Source: Myxococcaceae bacterium
GTDB lineage: Bacteria > Myxococcota_A > Polyangia > Polyangiales > Ga0077539
Length of the DNA: 61,357 nt
NCBI GenBank assembly: GCA_004297725.1
Contig: SCUS01000119.1
Coordinates: 1 to 61,357 of the forward strand
Reading direction: 5' to 3'
Part shown: positions 8,244-17,679 of the stretch, piece after piece
Layout: each line of letters opens with the position of its first letter
Position numbering within the stretch: position 1 is the first letter of the stretch
Program-made: the position numbers and the translations under genes
Notes under the pieces: model-generated
Database searches by the model: none
Told to the model about the DNA's origin: nothing
Seen by the model: the letters and a program-made list of their open reading frames with translations, nothing else

Positions 8244-9065
8244 ATGATGTCGTGGTGGCAGGCCCTGGTGCTGGGCGTGGTCGAGGGGCTCACCGAGTAC
8301 CTGCCCGTGAGCTCGACGGCGCACCTGATCCTGGCGCAGCGGGCGCTGGGCATCGCCGCCAGCGAGGAGGCCAACGCCTTCGCCATCTGCGTGCAGCTCG
8401 GGGCCATCGCCGCGGTGCTCGGGGTGTTCTTCGCCCGGGTGCGCTCGATGACCCTCGGGGTGCTGGGCCGGGACCCCGAGGGGAGGGCGCTGGCCATCCG
8501 GGTGATCCTCGGATTTCTGCCCGCGGCGGTGCTGGGCAAGCTCTTCGACAAGACCATCGAGCGGCTGCTCTTCGGGCTCTACCCCGTGGTGGCGGCGTGG
8601 TTCGTCGGGGGCGTGGCCATCCTCTGGCTTCACTCCACGGGGCGCGACCGACGCCCGGGCCGCGACCTCTCCTCGCTCACCGCCCGCGACGCGCTGATCA
8701 TCGGCTTCGCGCAGTGCCTCGCGATGTGGCCGGGCACCTCGCGCTCCTTCGCGACGCTGGTGGCGGGCCTGCTGCTGGGGCTCTCCGTCGAGGCGGCGCT
8801 GGAGTACAGCTTCCTTCTGGGCCTGGTCACGCTGAGCGCGGCCACGGGGTACAAGCTGCTCAAGAGCGGCGCGGTGATGCTGCACGCCTACGGGCCGGTG
8901 AGCCTCGCGCTGGGCTTCGTCGCGGCGGCGGTGTCGGCGGTGCTCGCGGTGCGCTGGATGCTCTCCTACCTGCGCGGCCACGGGCTCCAGGTGTTCGGCG
9001 TCTACCGGGTGCTGCTCGCGCTGGTGGTGGGGGCGCTGCTCGCGACCGGAACCCTCCAGCCGTGA
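8244..9065 (+). CDS. uppP: Undecaprenyl-diphosphatase UppP
   Basis: An integral membrane phosphatase of about 273 residues, the usual length, that recycles undecaprenyl diphosphate to the monophosphate carrier for peptidoglycan and O-antigen synthesis and gives background bacitracin tolerance. Diagnostic motifs are VEGLTEYLPVSSTAHL close to the N-terminus and PGTSRSFATL in the second half. I chose the ATG pair at 8244/8247 (MMSWWQALVLG) because UppP proteins begin right before this helix; an in-frame ATG at 8211 would add 11 residues of unlikely sequence. The stop overlaps the next start as GTGA. Confidence 0.95.
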   Translation: MMSWWQALVLGVVEGLTEYLPVSSTAHLILAQRALGIAASEEANAFAICVQLGAIAAVLGVFFARVRSMTLGVLGRDPEGRALAIRVILGFLPAAVLGKLFDKTIERLLFGLYPVVAAWFVGGVAILWLHSTGRDRRPGRDLSSLTARDALIIGFAQCLAMWPGTSRSFATLVAGLLLGLSVEAALEYSFLLGLVTLSAATGYKLLKSGAVMLHAYGPVSLALGFVAAAVSAVLAVRWMLSYLRGHGLQVFGVYRVLLALVVGALLATGTLQP

Positions 9066-9991
9066 CGCTCCGCGCGGCATGGGCCCTCGGCGCGGCGGCG
9101 CTCGCGCTCGGCTCGGCCGCGACGGCGCAGTCGCCGCAGCCGCAGTTGCCGGTGAGCACCCGCATGGCGAACGACGAGCGGGCGCTCTTCGGGCTGCTCT
9201 CGGCCACCTACGGGCTGCGCCTCGGGACGACCATTAACCTCGCCGCCGGGCGCACCGTCGACACCGACCCCCACCCGGAGACCTACTGGATCCTCCCGGG
9301 AGCCCTGGCGCTCTCGGTCCCGGTGGGGGCGCTGCTGATCGAGCGCCGCTTCCCGATGCGCCGCGGCCGGGGTCTCTCCACGGGCTCCGGGGCGATCATG
9401 GGCTACCTGACGGCGATCTCCATCAGCTCGTGGGTGCGTGGCGAGTCGTCCCCGTCGAGCGTGTCGCTCACCGGCTGGGCGACCTTCATCGGCACCTCCT
9501 CGGGCATCGCCCTGGGGGCGCTGCTCGGTCACCTCACCGACGCGATGCCCGCGGACGCGCTCTTCGTGGCCACCGGCGGCGTCGGCGGCGCGCTGCTGGG
9601 CGGTCTCCTCTGCGGCTCCATGCGCTGCGGAGCGGACCTCGGCGCGTGGTCGCTGGTGGGCGAGCTGGGGCTCTTCACCACGGCGCTGCTGGTGCGCTCG
9701 GCGGTGCGCCCGACGGCGCCGACGATGCGGCTGGTGGGGGCCGGGGCGCTCGGCCTCGCAGGGCTGATGGGGGGCGGGGTGCTGCTGGCCCACGCGGTGC
9801 GCGACGGCGAGCTCACCGCCGACGGCGTGCAGCGGGGCGCGGTCTTCGCGCTGGGCGGACTGGTGGTGGGGGCGGTGACCTTCTTCGCCCTCGGGCGCAG
9901 CGCCGAGGCGGCGGCGAGGACGACGGTGATGCCGACGGCGCAGGTGGCCGGGCAGGCGATGGTGCTCGGGGTCTCGGTCACGCACCCCTGA
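9062..9991 (+). CDS. Polytopic membrane protein of unknown function, coupled to uppP
   Basis: Starts at GTG 9062, overlapping the uppP stop by 4 bp, giving a 309-residue product. The N-terminus is a cleavable-type signal (AAALALGSAATAQ) and about seven to eight hydrophobic segments follow, many Gly/Ala-rich (VATGGVGGALLGGLL, LVGAGALGLAGLMGGGVLL). I recognise no family. Translational coupling to uppP suggests it is made with, and may assist, lipid-carrier or envelope metabolism, but this is inference. It converges on the DUF4388 gene, whose stop is only 14 bp away. Confidence 0.8.
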   Translation: MTLRAAWALGAAALALGSAATAQSPQPQLPVSTRMANDERALFGLLSATYGLRLGTTINLAAGRTVDTDPHPETYWILPGALALSVPVGALLIERRFPMRRGRGLSTGSGAIMGYLTAISISSWVRGESSPSSVSLTGWATFIGTSSGIALGALLGHLTDAMPADALFVATGGVGGALLGGLLCGSMRCGADLGAWSLVGELGLFTTALLVRSAVRPTAPTMRLVGAGALGLAGLMGGGVLLAHAVRDGELTADGVQRGAVFALGGLVVGAVTFFALGRSAEAAARTTVMPTAQVAGQAMVLGVSVTHP

Positions 9992-10005
9992 GCGGGGAGA
10001 GCGCG

Positions 10006-11646
10006 CTACTTCTTCCCGCCGAAGAGGTTGCTGAACAGGTTGGTGATCTTGGTCACCGGGTTGTTGGCCTGCTCGCGGCGCTGGTCGCGGCGCATCTCCG
10101 CGATGCGCACCTCGCGCTGGGCGTCGAGGTTGTTGGGGTTGATCTCCAGCGCCTTGCGGAAGAACCCGATCGCCCGCTTGTCGCCCTTGACCTTGCACAC
10201 CATCCCCATGAGGTAGTGCGCCTGGTCGTTGCTGTCGGTCGACCGCATGATCTTCGCGAGGCGCATCACGATGTCGTCGAGGTGCGGCGCGGGGTTGGTC
10301 TCGAGCAGGCACTGGCAGAGCAGGGCGTTGACGGCGATGTCGTCGGGGTTGGTCTCGAGCACGCGGCGGAGCATGCGCTCGGCCTCGACGTAGTCCTTGC
10401 GCTTGAGGGCGATCTCCGCGCGGTGGGCCTCCTGCACGGTGTCGAGCACCGCGTTGACGCGCTTCTGCGCCGCGGGGGTGCCGCCGCCGCCGGCGATGGT
10501 GCCCTCGTACTGCTCGCGGGACTTCGTATCCGAGAGGGTGCTGAAGGCGCTGTTGTAGAGCGCGAAGATCTCGGTGTAGAGCGCGCGGAGCTCGTTGGTG
10601 CCCGCGCGGTCGGGGTGCCACGCCGCGGCCACGATGGGGAAGCGAGTGCGGATCTCCTCCATCGTCGCCGAGGGGGTGAGGTCGAACATCTCGAAGTAGG
10701 TCCAGTGCTCCATGCGGGCGAGGTGGGCGCGGGCCTCCTTGGCCTTCAGGTCGCTCCCCGCCGCAGCCGCCTCGCCGCTGGGAGGACCGGACGTGGGCTC
10801 GGTGCGGGCCTTCGGGACGTTGAGGCTCGCGGTGATGGGGGTCTCCGCCGAGGCGGTGGCGCTCGACTGCACCGAGGTCAGGGAGACGGCCTCGATCTGC
10901 TTGGTGAGCGCCAGGAGGTAGAGCATCGTGCGCACGAGCGCGGGGTCGGGCGCGAGGCCCATGAGCTGCTCGGGGCTCGACGGCGAGGAGCGGAGCTGCG
11001 TGGCCGCGAGGCCCAGCTCGGTGCCGAACTCGAAGCGATCGAACTCGTGGCCCTCGCGCAGCCGGAGGCCCCGCTGGCCGATCTTCTCGAAGACCACCGC
11101 CATGGCGGCCTCCGTGGGCGGCGCGACCTGCAGGCCCCGCCACACGATGGGGAAGACGTCGTGGGGGGTGCGGGCGCGGTCTTCGCCGTCGAGCAGGTCG
11201 ACGTCGGCGTAGTAGGCGTAGGTGCCCTGCGGGTTGCCGAAGAGCGCGACCACCTTGCGGCGGAGCTGCTCTCGCAGCGCGGCCTCGAGGGTGGTCGGGT
11301 CGGCCGCGCGCATCCGGAGGATCGTCGGGATCTCCTCCGCCCCGGGCGCGTCGAGGCTCTGCTGGACCTTGATGAACGCGTCGTCGGTGAGCAGCCCGAG
11401 GTCGTGCAGCACCCACCCGAGGTTCTGCGTGAAGCTCGGGAGGCGCACCGCCACGATGGTGCCCTTCTCCAGCACCAGCACCGACTCGCCGACGCCGTCG
11501 TCCCCGTCTGCGCCCTCCGAGGGAGGAGGGTTACGCACCACGAACGTGCCCGTCATCTTCCTCTCGCGAGCGTAGAGGAGGACGTTGGGAAGGGGGGTCT
11601 TGGCGAAGGTCCCTTCGGTGGTGGGCCGGGTGGTCGGGGCGGTCAT
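10006..11646 (-). CDS. DUF4388 (PATAN)-J-domain-TPR protein
   Basis: A 546-residue cytosolic protein. Residues 15-150 match the DUF4388/PATAN region (TPLPNVLLYARERKMTGTF, then a LRRKVVALFG helix), found in myxobacterial and Thermus-Deinococcus signalling proteins. Residues 310-375 are a DnaJ-type J domain with the HPD tripeptide (AAWHPDRAG near 343), so it can probably stimulate an Hsp70/DnaK. Residues 390-500 are TPR-like helical repeats (KRKDYVEAERMLRRVLETNPDD, split across two helices). The C-terminus is basic (NLFGGKK). This architecture occurs in several paralogues in myxobacteria, where they are probably scaffolds linked to gliding or regulation; the exact role is unknown. Confidence 0.9.
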   Translation of the reverse strand: MTAPTTRPTTEGTFAKTPLPNVLLYARERKMTGTFVVRNPPPSEGADGDDGVGESVLVLEKGTIVAVRLPSFTQNLGWVLHDLGLLTDDAFIKVQQSLDAPGAEEIPTILRMRAADPTTLEAALREQLRRKVVALFGNPQGTYAYYADVDLLDGEDRARTPHDVFPIVWRGLQVAPPTEAAMAVVFEKIGQRGLRLREGHEFDRFEFGTELGLAATQLRSSPSSPEQLMGLAPDPALVRTMLYLLALTKQIEAVSLTSVQSSATASAETPITASLNVPKARTEPTSGPPSGEAAAAGSDLKAKEARAHLARMEHWTYFEMFDLTPSATMEEIRTRFPIVAAAWHPDRAGTNELRALYTEIFALYNSAFSTLSDTKSREQYEGTIAGGGGTPAAQKRVNAVLDTVQEAHRAEIALKRKDYVEAERMLRRVLETNPDDIAVNALLCQCLLETNPAPHLDDIVMRLAKIMRSTDSNDQAHYLMGMVCKVKGDKRAIGFFRKALEINPNNLDAQREVRIAEMRRDQRREQANNPVTKITNLFSNLFGGKK

Positions 11647-11704
11647 CGCAGCGGTGGACTCCGGAGGGCTGATCGGTGGAGTAGGTTAACGTAGGGGCCG
11701 GCCA

Positions 11705-13345
<1,641 letters not shown>

Positions 13346-13436
13346 GATCGGTGGAGGTAGCCCACCGCGTCGGGGTGCGGCAAGGGGCTCGCGACAAGCG
13401 GGGGCCTTCCGGGGGATAAACCCTCCCAACAGCTCC

Positions 13437-14582
13437 ATGGACGCCAGCACGATACGGTCACGCATCACGGGTTCGCTCGACGGTCTGCTCATCGGCGACG
13501 CCCTCGGGTGCCCGGTGGAGATGAAGACCCCGGCGGAGATTCGCGCCCGCTACGGGACGCTCCGCACCCTCGAGGACACCCCCCGACCCTGGTGGCGCCC
13601 GGCGGGGCTTCACTCCGACGACAGCCAGCAGGCGATCGCCCTCTGCGACGCGCTGCTGGAGGCGCCCGACGCCCCGGCGCCGGTGTTCGCCCGGCTGCTG
13701 GTGGAGATCTACGAGGCCTACGACAAGGGCCCGGGGCAGCACGGAGGCCACCGTGGGACGGGGAAGAACTTCCGGGTCACCGTCGACAGGCTGATCGCCG
13801 CCCAGGGGAGCGACCCCTTCGCCGGGGCGCAGGCGACGGCGGGCAACGGCGTGGCGATGCTGGCGGCGCCCATCGCGTGGCGCTTCCCCACGGAGCCCGC
13901 CCGGAGGAGGGCGGCGCTGCTCTCGGTGGCGAGGGTGAAGACCACCGATCCTCGCGCGGCGGGGGCGGGCGCGGCGCTGGTCGAGGCGGTGGCCTACGGG
14001 CTCGCGTACGGGACGCTGCGGGGCATCGACCCCGCCCGCTGGATCGACGCCACGGCGAAGGCCGAGCAGGAGGCGGCGGAGCAGTGGGGGGCGGACGGCC
14101 CGACGACGCACGCGTTCTCCCGGGCGCTGACGGCGATGCTGGCGCGCTGGCCCTGCGAGCGGGCGGAGATGCTGGACGCGATCGCGGCGGTGGCGGGCGC
14201 GACGAGCGACCGGCCGGTGGGCCCGAGCGCGGGCTACGCGCTGGCCTCGGTGGTGACGGCGCTCTACCTGGCCATGGACGCCCCGACGCTGGAGCGGGCG
14301 CTCATCGACGCGGTGAACCTGGGCGACGACGCCGACACGGTGGGCGCGATGGTGGGCGCGGTGCGCGGCGCGGCCGACGGCGCGGACGCGGTGCCCAAGC
14401 GCTGGAGAGAGGGCCTGTGGGCGAAGGGCGCGTTCAACGACCGGGTGGAGGCGCTGGTCGAGGGCGCGGCGGCGCGGTGGTCCGGCGGGGGCGGAGGGTG
14501 GAAGCCGAAGGAGTCGCTCGCGAGCAGCGAGGGGCGGTGGTCGAGGATGGCCGAGCGGGCCAGAGGGGCGCTGGGGAAGTAG
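13437..14582 (+). CDS. ADP-ribosylglycohydrolase (DraG/ARH family)
   Basis: A 381-residue hydrolase that should remove ADP-ribose from proteins or small molecules using two metal ions. Family motifs are in order: GLLIGDALG near residue 15, the metal-binding SDDSQQ near 60 (usually TDDT/TDDS), GNGVAML near 138, and the C-terminal NLGDDADTVGAMVGAVRGA carrying the D-x-DT metal ligands. Length and order fit active members. The last 40 residues are a Gly-rich and charged extension. The ATG at 13437 is chosen because the family begins right before the GLLIGD helix. It diverges from cysS with about 90 bp between. Confidence 0.92.
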   Translation: MDASTIRSRITGSLDGLLIGDALGCPVEMKTPAEIRARYGTLRTLEDTPRPWWRPAGLHSDDSQQAIALCDALLEAPDAPAPVFARLLVEIYEAYDKGPGQHGGHRGTGKNFRVTVDRLIAAQGSDPFAGAQATAGNGVAMLAAPIAWRFPTEPARRRAALLSVARVKTTDPRAAGAGAALVEAVAYGLAYGTLRGIDPARWIDATAKAEQEAAEQWGADGPTTHAFSRALTAMLARWPCERAEMLDAIAAVAGATSDRPVGPSAGYALASVVTALYLAMDAPTLERALIDAVNLGDDADTVGAMVGAVRGAADGADAVPKRWREGLWAKGAFNDRVEALVEGAAARWSGGGGGWKPKESLASSEGRWSRMAERARGALGK

Positions 14583-14589
14583 CGGGGCC

Positions 14590-15888
14590 CTACAGCCCCG
14601 CGGAGTTCATCGCGTCGAGGATCGCCTGGCCGTCGCGCAGCCGGCCCCCGCGCTCCCGGCGGATCATCGCGCCGATGATCTCCTCCAGGGCCTCCGGGAC
14701 GTCGGGGCGCACCAGCCTCACCCTGGGCGACTCCTCCAGCATCAGCCGGGCGATGGAGGCCATCGGCGTCGGACCATGGAAGGGCGACGCGCCGGTGAGG
14801 CACTCGTAGGCCACGCAGCCGGCCGCGAACACGTCGCAGCGGGCGTCGGGGGTGAAGCCGTCCTTCACCTGCTCGGGGGCGAGGTAGCCCGGCGTGCCGA
14901 GGAGCGTCCCGGTCTGCGTGACCGGAGCGCTGTCGGTGCCGCGAGCCAGCCCGAAGTCGATGAGCTTCAGCGAGTCGATGTCACCGTCCACCAGGAAGAG
15001 GTTGCCCGGCTTCACGTCGCGGTGAACCACGTTGGAGCGGTGCACGTGACCCAGCGCCTCGCCGGTGTGACGGATCAAGCGCCGGGTCTCGTCGATGGAG
15101 AGCGTCCCCTGCTGGAGCCGACGAGCGAGGTCCATGCCCTCCAGCCAGTCCATCACCAGGTAGTGGAAGCCTTCGCCGGCGTCGCCGTGCGCCCGGTAGG
15201 GCACCACCCGAGGGTGGTGCATCCCCGCCAGCGCCTCGCACTCGCGCAAGAACCGGTCGGTCGACGTCGCCGTGCGCGCAATGAGCTTCACCGCGACGTC
15301 CTGGCCGGTCTCCTTGTCCTTCGCCCGGTAGACCGAGCCCATGCCCCCCTCGGCGATGCGCCGCACCAGCTCGTAGCGCCCCGCAATCGTTGCGCGCGCC
15401 GAGCCCATCATCTCGAAGGGCAGCGGCATCGTCGGGGTCATCCCCGGCGGGAGCTGCGAGGTGGGGCGCTCGGAGTGGCGCTGCAGCCTCGCCCTCACGG
15501 TGTCGATGAGCTCCTCCGGGGTGAAGGGCTTCACCAGGTAGTCGTCGGCGCCGAGGTTCATCCCCCGGCGCACGTCCTTCATGTCCGCCCCGCCGCTCAG
15601 GAACACGAAGGGGATGTCCTTCGTCGCAGGCAGCGTGCGCAGCTGGGTGAGCGTGTCGTGCCCGTCGAGCTCGGGCATCCGCACGTCGCACAGGATGATC
15701 GAAGGGATCGCGTCGATGGCCAGCGCCACCCCGACCCGGCCGTTCTCCGCGGGGATCACCTCGAAGCCGTCGGACTCCAGCGCCATGCACATCATCGCCC
15801 GGAAATCCGCGTCGTCCTCGATCACGAGGATGCGGGACTTCAGCTCGCTCAAGGATGTTGCTGGCGCTTGCACCCGATGACCCCTCAT
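14590..15888 (-). CDS. Receiver domain-Ser/Thr protein kinase fusion
   Basis: From ATG 15888 the product has 432 residues. Residues 18-140 are a receiver: EDD acidic pocket, phospho-Asp in ILCDVRMP, Ser in FLSGG and Lys in LVKPF. After a linker with TMPLPFEMM, residues 170-430 form a Hanks-type kinase: Gly-rich loop AEGGMGSVY, Lys in VAVKLI, catalytic HRDVKPGN and DFG in LIDFGLA. This should be a kinase whose activity is set by phosphorylation of its own receiver, joining two-component and eukaryote-like signalling. No transmembrane segment is seen. The nearby NtrC-like activator and hybrid kinase are candidates for the same circuit. The stop is 7 bp from the ADP-ribosylglycohydrolase stop (convergent). 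Confidence 0.93.
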   Translation of the reverse strand: MRGHRVQAPATSLSELKSRILVIEDDADFRAMMCMALESDGFEVIPAENGRVGVALAIDAIPSIILCDVRMPELDGHDTLTQLRTLPATKDIPFVFLSGGADMKDVRRGMNLGADDYLVKPFTPEELIDTVRARLQRHSERPTSQLPPGMTPTMPLPFEMMGSARATIAGRYELVRRIAEGGMGSVYRAKDKETGQDVAVKLIARTATSTDRFLRECEALAGMHHPRVVPYRAHGDAGEGFHYLVMDWLEGMDLARRLQQGTLSIDETRRLIRHTGEALGHVHRSNVVHRDVKPGNLFLVDGDIDSLKLIDFGLARGTDSAPVTQTGTLLGTPGYLAPEQVKDGFTPDARCDVFAAGCVAYECLTGASPFHGPTPMASIARLMLEESPRVRLVRPDVPEALEEIIGAMIRRERGGRLRDGQAILDAMNSAGL

Positions 15889-16281
15889 GCCCCTTCGTCG
15901 AACAGGAATCCCATGGGCGATGCCCACGAAACCGGAAGTTGGAGTTCTAACAGTACTGTCTGGTCGCTGCACCCGGAGGATCGACCCCGGGAGTCAGCCA
16001 GAGTGCAGCCCATATGCCACCCGTGCGGCGACGCCCCTCTCCTCCAACGCCGCCGCGCACCTCCCTCCGCAAGCACGCCCCGGTGTGGCGGAGCGCCACA
16101 CACCCGTGGGATGGACACCAGGCGGACCAGAATGGGCTACTGTTCCCGTTCTTGAAGCGCCGGGATCGGTGACCTGACAGCTTCGACAGTGCGCCTGCCA
16201 ACCCTATGCAGTGAGCAGGGCGCGACGTGATGGTCCCGGCCCTTCGTACCTTAGGCTGCTCTCCCTGAAAGGATCGATGGC
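15889..16281 (+). other. Divergent intergenic region, no gene seen
   Basis: A 393-bp spacer between the outward-facing receiver-kinase (minus) and NtrC-like (plus) genes. It is visibly less GC-rich than the genes. I see no credible coding frame; short open frames here are Arg/Pro-rich with no start signal. It should carry the promoters for both genes and contains the inverted repeat at 16083-16101. A purine tract GAAAGGA at 16267-16273 is well placed as ribosome binding site for the GTG start at 16282. Confidence 0.7.
16083..16101. repeat. 8-bp inverted repeat with 3-nt loop
   Basis: GTGTGGCG at 16083-16090 and its exact complement CGCCACAC at 16094-16101, separated by GAG. It sits in the divergent promoter region of two signalling genes, so an operator is conceivable. 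It could also be a chance hairpin in GC-rich DNA. Confidence 0.45.
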
Positions 16282-17679
16282 GTGACCGAACGAGTAGATG
16301 CTCCGGCGCGGGTGCTGGTCGTGGACGACGACGCGGACATGGGCGAGATGGTCGCGACCTTCGTGCGCCGCCTCGGCCACCAGCCGGTGTGCGTGCAGAA
16401 CCCCGAGGAGGGCATCGCCCGGATGGCGGGCGAGGAGTTCGCGCTGGTGCTGACGGACGTACAGATGGGCTCGATGGACGGCATCGCGCTCTGCGAGCAC
16501 ATCGCGACGATGCACCCCGACGTGCCGGTGATCGTGCTCACCGGTCACGGCAACCTGGAGACCGCCGTGCGGGCGATGCGCGCGGGGGCCTACGACTTCC
16601 TCACCAAGCCCGTCGACGCCGACATGCTCGCCATCTCCATGGAGCGGGCGATGGAGCACCGGAGCCTGCGCCAGGAGGTTCGTCGGCTGCAGAGCGAGGT
16701 GGTGCGCGCCCAGCCGTCGAGGGCGCTGGTGGGCTCCAGCCGGGCGATGCGGGAGATCCTGAGCCTCATCGAGCGGGTGGCCTCCACCGACGCCACGGTG
16801 CTGGTCACCGGAGAGAGCGGCACCGGCAAGGAGCTCGTCGCCCGCGCCATCCACGGGATGAGCGCCCGGCACAAGGGCCCCTTCGTGGCCATCAACTGCG
16901 CCGCGGTGCCGCACAACCTGCTGGAGAGCGAGCTCTTCGGGCACGTGCGCGGCGCCTTCACCGACGCGCGCAACGCCCGGGCGGGGCTCTTCCTCGAGGC
17001 CAACGGGGGGACGCTCTTCCTCGACGAGATCGCCGAGATGCCCCTGGAGATGCAGGCCAAGCTGCTCCGTGCGCTGCAGGAGCGCACCGTGCGCCCGGTG
17101 GGAGGCGACCGGGAGGCTCCCTTCGACGCGAGGGTGATCACCGCCACCAACCGCGACCTCGAGGCCGAGGTGCGCGCCCGACGCTTCCGCGAAGACCTCT
17201 TCTACCGCATCGCCGTGGTCTGCGTGGAGGTGCCCACGCTGCGGGAGCGCTCGGTCGACATCCCGGTGCTCGCGCAGCACTTCCTCGTGCGCTTCGCCGA
17301 GCGCTTCGGGAAGAAGGTCGTCGGCTTCCACCCGGCCTCGCTGGCGAGGCTGGTGAGCTACACCTGGCCGGGCAACGTGCGTGAGCTGGAGAACTGCATC
17401 GAGCGCTCGGTCGCGCTCACCCGCTACGACCACGTCACCGTCGAAGACCTGCCGGAGAAGATCCGAGCGTACGAGATCAAGCAGCGGCCGATGGCCCCGG
17501 AGACGGAAACCGAGCTGGTCACCCTCTCGGAGCTGGAGCGCCGCTACGTGCAGCGGGTGATGGTGCTGGTCGGGGGCAACAAGTCCCGCGCCGCCAGGGT
17601 GCTGGGCCTCGACCGGCGGACGCTCTACCGGATGCTGGAGCGAGAGCCCGGCACCGAGGCCCCGACGCCTACGGGCTGA
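16282..17679 (+). CDS. NtrC-family sigma-54-dependent response regulator
   Basis: A 465-residue activator starting at GTG 16282 behind GAAAGGA. Residues 11-125 are a receiver (DDD acidic pocket, Asp in VLTDVQM, Thr in VLTGHG, Lys in LTKPV). Residues 146-375 are the AAA+ domain: Walker A GESGTGKE, Walker B GGTLFLDEI and the sensor region ATNRDLE. The sigma-54 contact loop reads GAFTDA rather than the classical GAFTGA. Residues 420-462 are a Fis-type HTH (NKSRAARVLGLDRRTLYRML). It should open sigma-54 promoters when phosphorylated. The 3' end overlaps the convergent hybrid-kinase gene by 11 bp. The neighbouring kinase has its own receiver, so the pairing is not certain. Confidence 0.94.
   Translation: MTERVDAPARVLVVDDDADMGEMVATFVRRLGHQPVCVQNPEEGIARMAGEEFALVLTDVQMGSMDGIALCEHIATMHPDVPVIVLTGHGNLETAVRAMRAGAYDFLTKPVDADMLAISMERAMEHRSLRQEVRRLQSEVVRAQPSRALVGSSRAMREILSLIERVASTDATVLVTGESGTGKELVARAIHGMSARHKGPFVAINCAAVPHNLLESELFGHVRGAFTDARNARAGLFLEANGGTLFLDEIAEMPLEMQAKLLRALQERTVRPVGGDREAPFDARVITATNRDLEAEVRARRFREDLFYRIAVVCVEVPTLRERSVDIPVLAQHFLVRFAERFGKKVVGFHPASLARLVSYTWPGNVRELENCIERSVALTRYDHVTVEDLPEKIRAYEIKQRPMAPETETELVTLSELERRYVQRVMVLVGGNKSRAARVLGLDRRTLYRMLEREPGTEAPTPTG

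Noticed and set aside
15889..16281. Small protein gene in the divergent spacer
   Set aside because: Short frames here lack start signals and their translations are Arg/Pro/Gly/Cys-biased, as expected by chance.
16276..16284. ATG at 16276 as the start of the NtrC-like gene
   Set aside because: It reads ATG GCG TGA and stops at once; the GTG at 16282 is in the receiver frame and has GAAAGGA at good spacing.
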